From: Chondrosia reniformis
Taxonomy: Eukaryota > Porifera > Demospongiae > Chondrillida > Chondrillidae
Assembly (NCBI GenBank): GCA_947172415.1
Contig: OX359189.1
Location: forward strand, 3,424,501-3,488,500
Direction: 5' to 3'
DNA: 64,000 nucleotides
Part shown: piece by piece, positions 29,001 through 41,000 of the stretch
Layout of the letters: the number at the start of each line of letters is the position of its first letter
Position numbering within the stretch: the stretch's first letter is position 1
Made by a program: the position numbers and the translations under genes
The notes under the pieces: model-generated
What the model was told of the DNA's origin: nothing
What the model saw: only the letters and a program-made list of their open reading frames with translations
Databases searched by the model: none

Positions 29001-32000
29001 GAGACCTTTTATCACAAAGTACCTCCCCTCCATGGAAACCAGACAGTGTCTGTGCAATTAAGAATTCATTATTCAAGTGCAATGGAGATAGACCTCAACT
29101 CAGCCTACTTTCCTCTTTGGATTACAGAAGTTCTGACCTGGTTCACTGTTGTGACCATGGTCCATCTGCTGAACCAACCACACGTCGTCAAGGAACTTTC
29201 ACACCTGGTGTTGCTAGGAGACTTTGGATGGAGGATTTTTGCTCGACTTCCAAGAAGAAAGCAGAAGTTTGTAGAATTCTGACACTGGCTGGTCAGGTTG
29301 TTCTACCTTCTGAAAATTCCAATATAACAGTATGTGGGCATTGTATGATCTCTCTATTGTCTCTCATTATGGTTCTAAATGAAGCAAAGGCAAAGATGAG
29401 GTCATTGCATTCCTTGACCAACACAGGGAGAGCCATATAAAGTACTGTGATGCTAAAGCAGTACGTTTTGATCTTGAGTGGCCAAGATTGGAGAAAACAG
29501 CTATAAGAGAAAGGGCTATCAATGGTATAAACTGAATGATTCTGAAAACACTCTTGAAGAAGAATCTGATGATGATGAAACACCATCGAAAATCAGTCAA
29601 CAATCACATCTTTTGAAAAGGCTCTTACCATTTCTGATGATTTACCGCATTTCCTGACTGAAAAGGGAGAAGGCATTGCATTACAGAGTATCTTTAAAAG
29701 TGAATAAAGGCTTAATGATGCCAAATGGAAGCAAATACAAGCTGCCAAGCAAAGTACTTTAATAAATTATTTTCATTGATCCTAACATACGGTACAAGAC
29801 AGAAAAAAGTTGACGGTATACGTGCGTATTATGTATGCACCTATGTGTCTTCCTACGGTTTATCTACGGGGACAGAATAAATTTGCTATGCCTCTCTTAT
29901 CCTTAATGGCAGCAACACTAGAGAAGCAGTGTACTGACTTAGCCAGTCAATACACCCACAAAGTATTGAGAGCATAGGATCAGATGAGTACCTACTCATA
30001 GAAGACAATTCTACTAAGAGATTTTGGTAAATGTCTGATCACTGTCCCATCTTTCATAACTGCTATGGCCATAGCAGAAGTTGGGAGAACTAGTACTTGT
30101 ACATCAAACTGATCTGTCGTAGCAGGAAGATCATGGACACCGACTTTGAGACCTTTTATCACAAAGTACCTCCCCTCCATGGAAACCAGACAGTGTCTGT
30201 GCAATTAAGAATTCATTATTCAAGTGCAATGGAGATAGACCTCAACTCAGCCTACTTTCCTCTTTGGATTACAGAAGTTCTGACCTGGTTCACTGTTGTG
30301 ACCATGGTCCATCTGCTGAACCAACCACACGTCGTCAAGGAACTTTTACACCTGGTGTTGCTAGGAGACTTTGGATGGAGGATTTTTGCTCGACTTCCAA
30401 GACAGAAGAAAGCAGAAGTTTGCAGAATTCTGACAATGGCTGGTCAGGTTGTTCTACCTTCTGAAAATTCCAATATAATAGTACATGGGCATTGTATGAT
30501 CTCTCTATTGTCTCTCATTATGGTTCTAAATGAAGTAAAAGCAAAGATGAGGTCATTGCATTCCTTGACCAACACAGGGAGAGCATAAAGTACTGTGATG
30601 CTAAAGCAGTACGTTTTGATCTTGAGTGGCCAAGATTGGAGAAAACAGCTATAAGAGAAATGGCTATAAATGGTATAAACTGAATGATTCTGAAAACACT
30701 CTTGAAGAAGAATCTGATGATGATGAAACACCATCGAAAATCAGTCAACAATCACATCTTTTGAAAAGGCTCTTACCATTTCTGATGATTTACCGCATTT
30801 CCTGACTGAAAAGGGAGAAGGCATTACAGAGTATCTTTAAAAGTGAATAAAGGCTTAATGATGCCAAATGGAAGCAAATACAAGCTGCCAAGCAAAGTAC
30901 TTTAATAAATTATTTTCATTGATCCTAACATACGGTACAAGACAGAAAAAGGTTGACGGTATACGTGCGTATTATGTATGCGCCTATGTGTCTTCCTACG
31001 GTTTATCTACGGGGGCAGAATAAATTTGCTATGCCTCTCTTATCCTTAATGGCAGCAACACTAGAGAAGCAGTGTACTGACTTAGCCAGTCAAATACACC
31101 CACAAAGTATTGAGAGCATAGGATCAGATGAGTACCTACTCATAGAAGACAATTCTACTAAGAGATTTTGGTAAATGTCTGTCCCATCATTCATAACTGC
31201 TATGGCCATAGCAGAAGTTGGGAGAACTAGTACTTGTACATCAAACTGATCCTGCCATGTCAGTAGATGAATACCTACAGGCAGATGAAAGACTGGCTAC
31301 CCTTTGCACTTTTTCAGAAGAGCAAAGATGAGGTCATTGCATTCCTGGACCAACACAGGGAGAGCATAAAGTACTGTGATGCTAAAGCAGTATGTTTTGA
31401 TCTTGAGTGGCCAAGATTGGAGAAAACAGCTATAAGAGAAATGGCTATCAATGGTATAAACTGAATGATTCTGAAAACACTCTTAAAGAAGAATCTGATG
31501 ATGATGAAACACCATCGAAAATCAGTCAACAATCACATCTTTTGAAAAGGCTCTTACCATTTCTGATGATTTACCGCATTTCCTGACTGAAAAGGGAGAA
31601 GAAGGCATTACAGGGTATCTTTAAAAGTGAATAAAGGCTTAATGATGCCAAATGGAAGCAAATACAAGCTGCCAAGCAAAGTACTTCATTAAATTATTTT
31701 CATTGATCCTAACATACGGTACAAGACAGAAAAAAGTTGACGGTATACATGCGTATTACGTATGCGCCTACGTGTCTTCCTACGGTTTATCTATGGGCGT
31801 AGAATAAATTTGCTACGCCTCTCTTACGGTTATCGCTGCTGGCATACTAAAGTAGTATTAATCGACAAAGTTGAAATAATGAAAGACGTGTTAACGTACT
31901 TCTCCTAGGTGTGATATTAATCAGAATCAAGCAAGGATGATTCGCTAAAGGCGATAAATAGTTAGCGCGTATAGTGCTTATTCAATCTACGGTAAGCGGT

Positions 32001-35000
32001 TATATTACGTACGTATATGTCTACGCTTTATCTATGGGTGTAGATAAAAATGTATACGCTTTTGCTACGTATCCTATTACGGGTTTATCTACGGGCGTAA
32101 TATGTCAACATTTTTCTGTCTTGTACCGTATGTTGACGGGCCTAGGTACATACTAATAGGTAAGTCATTTTTTAGCTTCTGCTTTCACTTCACCCTATAA
32201 TAATAGATAGTATGAATACGGTATGTGTCACAAGTAACATTACAAAATCCACGGATCTGCTGCGTAGGTAATCCGCGGCTCTTTCATGGATTACCGATTC
32301 CTCAAAGGGTTCCGCAAAATGATCGAAGGGCATCCGCGGAATTGTCAAAGGGCATCTGCGGATTTGTCGAAGGGTAGCCGTGAAATCATCGCAGGGCTAC
32401 GGCAGCCTTGGAATTGTCGAAGGGTAGCCGTGGAATAGTCTTTTGGAGAGATGGAGAAGATCCTTGTACGATGGAGCGACGGAAGATCCATGGGAACAAC
32501 GTCCCTCGTGAAGAAGGGTGCTGTTGGCGAGAAGGTAGCTGTCTCTTAGGGAAAATCCAAGAAAACCTACAATGCTGAAGTGATCAATGTCAGCGGCACT
32601 CAAGCACCAGCATCACCTGCCGCTACCAGGAATGAGCCTGAAAAGTAGTTTACTTTTGAACTGGCAGCTCCAGCTCCTTTGACTTCCACGGATTCGCATG
32701 CATGCAAAGGACAGCAGAAAGAGAGGTTTTATACTGTCTTGCAGAAGTTGGACAGCTTGTCGGAGAAGTTGGACACTTAGTCAGACACGGTGTCTAGAGT
32801 TGAAGTGCGACTGGTGTACCGTCTCTGGGCATTAGAGGAGAAAGTGCTCACTCTGCAGCCTCCAGCAAACGAGTATCCCCTATACAAGAAACGCCAATGC
32901 ATGCACCCCCATGGAGATGGTGACACCAAGTTCCTTACTTCTGGCAAGGCCACGTGTACACGTGAATTCATTTGTATTACAAAACTATATAAGATCTGCC
33001 AATAACCCATAAATCCGCCATCCGCCAAAGTTTTTTGACATCAATTCCACATAATATATTGTTTACATATCACTTAATCCACCATCACCCTTTTAATATT
33101 TCTTCAGTCGTTTACATAACATTTCAATTGTTACGTAATGCTTTAGAGTCATTTACGTAACACCTCAGGATTTGCTACAGTTGTCTACCGTTATGGCATT
33201 AAAATGTTAAAGGACTGATTTATCTATTGCGAAGAAGAAAGAAATCTGTGACTACAAGGATAAGAATACAAAGGCCACTCAAGACCAGATCGCTGATCAT
33301 TTCACACTAACTTGGAACTGGAAAATCGCCAGGAGAACCATCGGGGACATTCTAAAAAGGAAAGCTGACTGGAATTCAGCGGAGACACACCAACTGAAAG
33401 CAAAACGTTCTAGAAAGCCTAAGTTTGCATCTGTGGAAGAAACGCTTCGGATGTGTTTCATAGGAATGCAGGCAAAGAAAGTTATCATGACTGAATTGAA
33501 AATTCTTTGCTAAAAAACTGAGTTTACTTTTATGCATGTATATTTTACACATTTTCAATGACAAAAGCCTTATTATGGTAAAACTACAGTTGAGTCCAAA
33601 TAAGTCGAACTCGCTTGACTCAAAATTTCTGCTTAAATCGAATAATTTTATAGTCCCCTTCCAGAATATGTACAATCACATACAAATTTCGTCAGATAAC
33701 TCGATTTTAAATAGCTTGATTTCTGCATAACTCAAGTCAATTTACAAACCCGTGCTCACACAAAAGTGTTAATCTTGAAGAACAAGTTATGTCTGGCCGA
33801 AAACTTCACACTTTGCCTTTAAAGAGGAAGATCAAACTCATTGATGCTGTTGAGAAGCGCCCAGCTGGGAAAAAGAAGAAGGAAATTGCTGAAGAATTCG
33901 GTATTGTTCCGAACACCCTTTCTACGATTGTGAAGGACAAGGAGAAGTATCGCCAGGCGTTTACACTTGTGTTAATTAATATTTCTTGTGTGAAAGTGTT
34001 TGGTGCATGCCACATAGAGCCTATCCTAGAAATTTTGGATAAGTAGAACTTCTGATAAGTGGAAGTTTTTTATTTGTCCCAAGATATTCGACTTATCCAG
34101 ACTCAACTGTACATTTTTATTGTACTTAAGAAATGAACATATTGTATAATCTGCCAACTCATTAATCCGCCATAAAATTGCCTGAACCAATTGCGGCGGA
34201 TTAAGTGGAGTGCACTGACTGTTTGCAAGCAAATGTGAGTGTGGTAGTTCACAGTATTTCATGCCCTTAACTGTCCGAAGGGAGCATTCCCTATATTAAG
34301 ACACAACAAACTAAGGGATTTCACTGGAAACCTCCTATCCAAAGTGTGTCATGATGCCTCCATCAAACCTGCTCTGCAGACAGTGACACAGTGCTCTATT
34401 GCTTGCATAACATCCTCTTTCACTTCCTGTCTCCAATGGGAAACTAGAGAGGTGTTTTTCAACTTTGAAGTTGATAAAGAGTGAGAAGAGATCATCACTC
34501 GGCAAATGAATCCCTTGATGACTGACTAGCTCTTAATGTAGATGCTATTCCCCTCAAATTGTTTAACCCTGACTCAAGTATTGAGCCATGGTGGAAGGAC
34601 AAGTTAGGCAACCCAGCCAGCAGCCAAGGAGGCTTACAAAAGGAGATCTGGCCAGAGCAGCACTAGTACAGTAGACATGACAGAGGAGGAAGACATATCA
34701 GAGTTAAAACTCACTCTGGATGACTGGAATAAGTGGATTAGAGCAGATGATGTTGACCCCATTGAGTTGTAATAACTCTAGTTATAGCTCATTGTGATAC
34801 TTCCTTAAATCAAATGATTGTGTTTTGCCTACAAATAAATTTACTTAGACTGATTTTTAGGCAGCCCCTTGTATAATTTTCATTTGCCGATTACGTTGTA
34901 TGGCTTCATGTTACGGAAAGATATAGACTGACATAGTGCGAATCACCATAAAGCTACCCTAGGAAATCTTTTATTGTAATAATAATATGACCGATTTTTA

Positions 35001-38000
35001 TGGTTTCAAAATGTAACTAGGTGTAAAAAGAGCTATAGATTCGATTGAACAGGTTTCCGTAGCTTTGCCGTGCTTGCATAATGAGATACAAAGCTGATCA
35101 ATCAAATCGTGGTTTTCCACAACAAATAATGACACGAAGTCGCATTAAAAGAGTTTACGTGTCTATACGGAAACGTTTACGGTTCCTGGTACTTTCCTGC
35201 ATTTCGTACGGAAGGTTTTGAAAGCGATTTCCTATCTTTAATGATAGTTTAGTTAGCAAAAAATGAGTGGCGAAGAATCGATTAAAGCTTGGAGTCGAAA
35301 GTGAAGTAAGATTAGTTGCACTGCCATTGCCAGACAAGCAAAATTACCAACAATTCATTCTGAGGAGCCTACTGAAGAAGACGCTTTGATTACCGAACGT
35401 CCCGCTGTCAGTGAGAGCCCAGAATACAAGAATTTAATTGAAAATGAGGACGAATCAACTCAGGTTAGTAGCAAAATGTTAAATCCTGAAGATAGTCTTG
35501 ACTGCTATCAAGCTTGGGTGAAAACACTAGATAGGGATGATAGGAAGATATGCTCGCTGTGATGATGACAGATTTTCTGTTGAATAAGGTTTTTTTTAAG
35601 AAAGTTGACAATGCATCCAAATGCGTATGTGAGTTAGTAGGTGTAAATGAGCAAACTATCAGAAGACGGAGGGTAGATTTCCATCGAAAAGGAGGTGAAT
35701 TTAGTCCCTTTAGAACAGGTTGTTACCCTAGGTACCAACTTTTAGAAGATGAGGCTGTAAAGAAAAGAGTAGTAAAGTACATTAGAGAAAATGCTGTTAA
35801 GAAAGGGCAACATTTCACAGCTTACAAATTTCTTAATTTTGTCAACACTGATCTTCTTGTTAAAGGGGAACTGAATCAAAGAATTTTGAACCTCTTTTTA
35901 GCTTTACCGTTTTGAATCCTAAATGTTAGCATAATGAAAGCATTATTTAGTAAAATCGTTCCTGTCAAATGAAGATATTACGATTTGAAATTCACTTCAA
36001 TGCTGACATGCTTTAGTCGTGGGCGTAAGCTGTGACGTACTAGGTGCGAAAGGTATTTTCTTCGTACATTTGCAAATGGCTGAATATCGTAATATACAGG
36101 CGTATTCTTTCGAGCCAGAAAGATCCCAAGCGAATTCGGACGAATTTGAAGACAAACAAGCCCAAGAAATAGTCGATAGTCAGAATGTTCTCAGCCTGAC
36201 AGCTCAGGTTGATCGTGAGACGCCCACATTGACTGATAGGTGAACCAATAATTTAGGTTGGTGTTCCTGTAGTGAATGTGTCATTATGCCGACCAAAGAC
36301 GAATGTTTGTGTTGCCATGAGCTCAGCCACCAGTTAGGTCCCAAGCTAGGAGAATATACCTGTGTAACAGCTAACCCAGTGTTTCTTTCCGTGTGCCTGC
36401 TTGAAGATGTACTGGAAACTGCTTTGGTTTGTATGAGGGAAACTCACAGGGATCCTGTACATTATCCCATACAAAACAAGTTGGTCACTAGAGATTTTAG
36501 TCCTTATTTATCATACATAGACTTTGATTCCATGCATATCTGTTTTTACTTATAGTGTATATAGGTTGGCTGCTTACCGTCAGTTTACATGGTGGGTATA
36601 TAGCAGGCTAGGAAGGAATAGGAGGCTTGTGATTCCTTCATGTGTGGTTAAAGTAGTTAGAGAAAAGTTCCCAGAAGAAAATGGTCAGTACGTGGGTTTC
36701 AGGAATCAGGAGTCTATTGGACTACCTAATTGACAAATTAAGCCACATTTACATACTTATCATAATAAGCCATTGAGAAACCTAGAGTAGTGTTTTTCAA
36801 TGAGTGTTTCTTTGGGAGGGCAAGGAATGGATGCAATGTTGATAGAGGGTTGTGAAGGTAAGGCAATGGGTGGGTTTGTGTCAGTATTAACTATTCTAAA
36901 AAGTAATTCTTTATGGTAAGAGTAGTCCTTTGAATTTTTAATTTGCTTTATAACCCACTCCTTCTTGAATTTAGGAACTGCCTTGTATCTCAGATGACCA
37001 TCTCTGTCAGTGGCTTGAGGACGATTAGTGTTGTAATTATGGTCTATTATAGCTAGCTCTGTACGGACAATCATTCCATGGTAGCTGAAGTGCTATCTTT
37101 TGGGACAATACTTTGTTAACAGGGAATGGTAGACTTCCAGCTGGCCAGTATGGCAAAATTCATTTAGCCTCTCTATGTCAGCAAGCAACGTCTTATCAAA
37201 GAGTATATCTTTGAGGGCTTCATGTGCAGGGCTATTAGGAGACAGCCAATTCTTTTACTGTTGTATTTGGTGGTGATGCCTTGGAGATGAATTTGCGGAA
37301 GAAATTGATCTTCTGTGAAGTGCTCTGAACAAATTCTTGTATGTTCAGTGATGTGTGGTTCTTGAAGCTTTAGCTTGGCCATCCATACCTTCATTCTTGC
37401 CTTATTCTTTATTGGTAGGCGAAAAAAGCTGATTTGTGTAGTAGCATCATCTTTTGTATTATTATTACAACCATATGCAATGCATTGAGGCATGTCTTCT
37501 ACAATTTCAGAGCTATCAAGTCGAACTAGAGTCAAAAAACACGATTTCCGGTAGGTAATTATGTATACGGTGTTGTGTATGGCTTTGAGTGCTTTGCACC
37601 AATTATGTCATCACTATTGCGCAAGTAGACAAAATGGCGGTTTTGATCAGGATTACTTTAGTTTCGTTTTTGACGAACGAAAGATTTTTGTCAAAAATAA
37701 AGCCTACCTACAAACTTTATGTATTATATACAACAAATTAAGGTAAAGTCATTTTATGCGATGCAGTTCCCCTTTAACTTGACTCATCTACCTTTTGGTG
37801 TACAAAAGAACATTAGCCTGCAAACTGCAGTAAGGTGGATACATCAGCTAGGTTTCTCACTTTTATCCTTTAAAAAAGGTACCTATTTTGATGGCCACGA
37901 GAGAGATGATGTTAAGGAATACAGAAAGCTTTACCTGAGAAAATTGTAAATCCTTGAGAGTACCCACTTGCCACCTCCACTCTGTGATGATGGGGTCTTA

Positions 38001-41000
38001 TCTTTTGATACAGGCAATGTAGATGCAGAGAAGAAGCTGGTGCTCATTTATCATGACGAGAGCATCTTTTACTCCAATGAATCTCCAGGTTGGAGATGGG
38101 CAGAGCAGGATAGATTGACATTGCCTGCTAAAGGAAAGGGAAGGGGAATTATGGTTTCGGATTTCGTGGAAGAACATAATGGGTTTCTCCAATTGTCAGA
38201 TGAAGAATGGGAAAGAGCAAAATTAGCTTGTCAGCTTTTTAAATATATGGGGCAGAATCAGAAGGTTATTGGAGGAGTGAAACATTTTTGTTGCAAGTAG
38301 ATGAGGCTATTGAAATTGCAGAAATGAAATATCCCAGGACAAGGCACACCATCATTTTTATATTCGATCAATCAAGCTGCCATTGTGCCTATGCTGATGA
38401 TGCACTTGTCGTCACCAGAATGAATGTGAATCCTGGTGGAAAGCAGCCAAAAATGCATGATACTATATGGAATGGTAAAATCTAAAGAATGGTTACAAAT
38501 GCTGGGGTACCCAAGGGGATGAAATGCATACTAGAGGAACGCAATATATCTACAAATGGCATGTGAAAAGAAGATATGATCAAAGCATTAAGTATGAGTG
38601 ATTTTCGTTTTGAGAAAACTAAGGTTGAAGCTGCAATTCGAAGGAAAGGCCACATAGCATACTTTTTGCCAAAATTTCACCCCGAAATAAATCCCATAGA
38701 GAGGGTTTGGAGCAAGGCCAAACAGTTTACAAGGTCACATGGTGATCACAGTTTCAGACAACTAGAAGCTACTGTGGGACCTGCCCTGGACTGCGAAAGT
38801 ATTTCAGAAAAGTGAGAGAGCTTCATAAAGCTTACACCGATGGCTTTACAGGGCATGAAGCATTTTCTGAAGCTAAATTCTATAAGTCCCACAGAAGGGT
38901 GCCAGAAACAGAGTCATAGTTTTAAAATAATATCATAAAAGCTATTAAAACTTCGTAAATCATGCATTAGGGTTAGCCACAACAAGTATTGAAGCAATCA
39001 CTTCTTCACACATGTAGGAATTTATATAAATACGAACCTAATCACTTTTTACATTCTATTCAATATTTTCTTTTTTTGGATCATAAATCAAAAGTTGCTT
39101 TATAAATATTGAGAGATATATTACATTCTCATAACACACAAATTTTTAACAATTTTCAAACCTCAATAGCAGAGAAATTTCTAAAAGAGTGATTTTAAAG
39201 GCATGGTTTCACACCTATCAATTATGACCAAGCTGGTTGCTATGGTAACAAACGTTTTTGTCCAGTTATCTTTTGCTACATACAGATCACAATTTTGAGC
39301 CCTAATTAGGGTTAATCTTATTATCCAGGGGAGCCTTATGATGATTTGCACTATATATGTAAACGAAACAAGAAAGTGATCATATAGTAAGGCTAACATT
39401 GCAGAAGTGGCATACTGAAACTTAAATATACACATCACTTCTATGTTTGGGCGCATCATGGATATACTAGAAGTAGGCATCAATGCGCCCAAACATAGAA
39501 GTGATATGTATAGTTAAGTTTCAGTATGCCACTTCTGCAATGTTAGCCTTACCATATGATCACTTTCTTGTTTCGTTACTTTTTCTAGATGTGCCAATCA
39601 CTGTTATAGTGCCATCCCTACTTTTAACTTCATTTTTGAATGTTTTTATTTAACTTGTATTGCCCCATTTTCTTGTTAGTATTTGTTTTTAAAATTTTCT
39701 TGGCGAAAACTTGAAATAAAGTAGCAGAATAGACGATATAATAGATAGCTCTAAATGAAAAAAATGGCGTCCAAAAAGATCCCAAATTTGTAAAGTATGT
39801 TTTCTATCGTTCTTTAACATTCAGTTTAGCATATTAAAGGGTCCATAATCGTTAAGAATACGACTGTATATAGGCCCTGCAAAGCGACTAAGAAATTCGA
39901 TCGCGGGTGGCGGCAGTACCACAAATATTACTCACTCGAGTTACTAATTTTATATACAGAGAATTTGAAATTTAATTAAAAAATGGCATTCGAAGAGGCC
40001 CTAAATTTGGAACTTTCAAAAGTAACACGCTTCGGATGGAGCGCGTTGAAGTCTAGGGTAGCCTATTCCGTAGTTCGGAAACATTCATGACGATTTAGTA
40101 TTTGTATGTACCTGTGTAAGTTCGCATGTTTGCGCTAGCTCATTTGAAAAAAGAAGAAAAAATGAGGAATTTCAGAATTTGGCCTATTTCGGGTTAACCA
40201 CTTTGCGAAGGTTGTAGAGCATCGCAACATGTTTTGGTATTTAGAAAAGCATGCAAAAACGACTGCAAACATTCGAATGCAACCGAAAATCCCATCGTTG
40301 TTGATTTATGAGGTGTTAATTGATAAATACATTGAATAGGACAGCCATGTTTTTATCGGCCATCCCTACTCAGAGAGTACGGTAGATAGTACAAGTTCAA
40401 TTGTAACTATTATAACACTTAATTTATACGTCAATACATCGTTTTTGCGAATGGCAGCATTCAGGAAGCTTTAGTTAACAAAGTTTTTCCAATGTTATTT
40501 ATAAAGTTTAGGACACTTAAGAATCCTCAATCCTTAAAATCATGAATATTTTTATTAAATCCCAACAAAGTGGCCAAGTAGTAGAGTTAATTCCCACGAG
40601 CGTCTAGCCAAAAATGTCTATTTGGGCATGTGTCCTTGCAAAACCAAATAGTGATTTCCAGCACTGTATTTGGGATTAATCAGCATGGTACACAATGCAT
40701 GTCAGGTGTTGATTCTACACTGTAGCGCAAAAGCCATACCTGACATTCAACTTGGGGGCCAAACGCTACGGACTGGCCCCCCTGAAGCCTGCTGTGGGAT
40801 CTGGCTGCTGGTGGATAGCCAGGAAGGCAAGGACATTGTGTGATGTACAAGCAGACGTTTCCTGTTGGCCAACACCATCCAAAACATGTGGATGATTGTT
40901 GAATTTGAACACAACCTATATACTTTCAACTAAAGCAACTGGAGTTCTACTTACGTTTACCACATATTGTGGCATTAGGGAAGTTCTGGAGAAGAGCACT

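Larger units (their letters stand above)
35864..37773. mobile_element. Kolobok-like element, 1910 bp, TTAA target site
   Basis: The termini AGGGGAACTG and CAGTTCCCCT are inverted copies (13 of 14 bp match when extended) and TTAA lies on both sides (35860-35863, 37774-37777). Kolobok elements are known for TTAA duplications and THAP-domain transposases. The minus strand carries a THAP N-terminus joined to a transposase C-terminus with the middle deleted; the plus strand carries an intact-looking P2X7-type gene. Without the catalytic core it must be non-autonomous. Confidence 0.75.
35263..38935 (+). pseudogene. DDE-superfamily (IS630/Tc1-like) transposase, split by an insertion
   Basis: The N-terminal part (35263-35860) includes an [16 protein letters not shown]. 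The C-terminal part (37774-38882) has [35 protein letters not shown] and the diagnostic E-I-N-P-I-E-R-V-W. The two parts are separated by a Kolobok-like element inserted at TTAA, and joining the flanks across one TTAA keeps the reading frame. Independent frameshifts (near 35550 and 38290) and stops (near 35305, 38485) show it was already decaying. Confidence 0.8.

Noticed and set aside
36019..36243. Single-exon reading of the P2X7-type N-terminus through to the stop at 36243
   Set aside because: The GTGAGA donor at 36215 gives the phase needed to join the W-C-S-C exon; running to 36239 gives the wrong phase.
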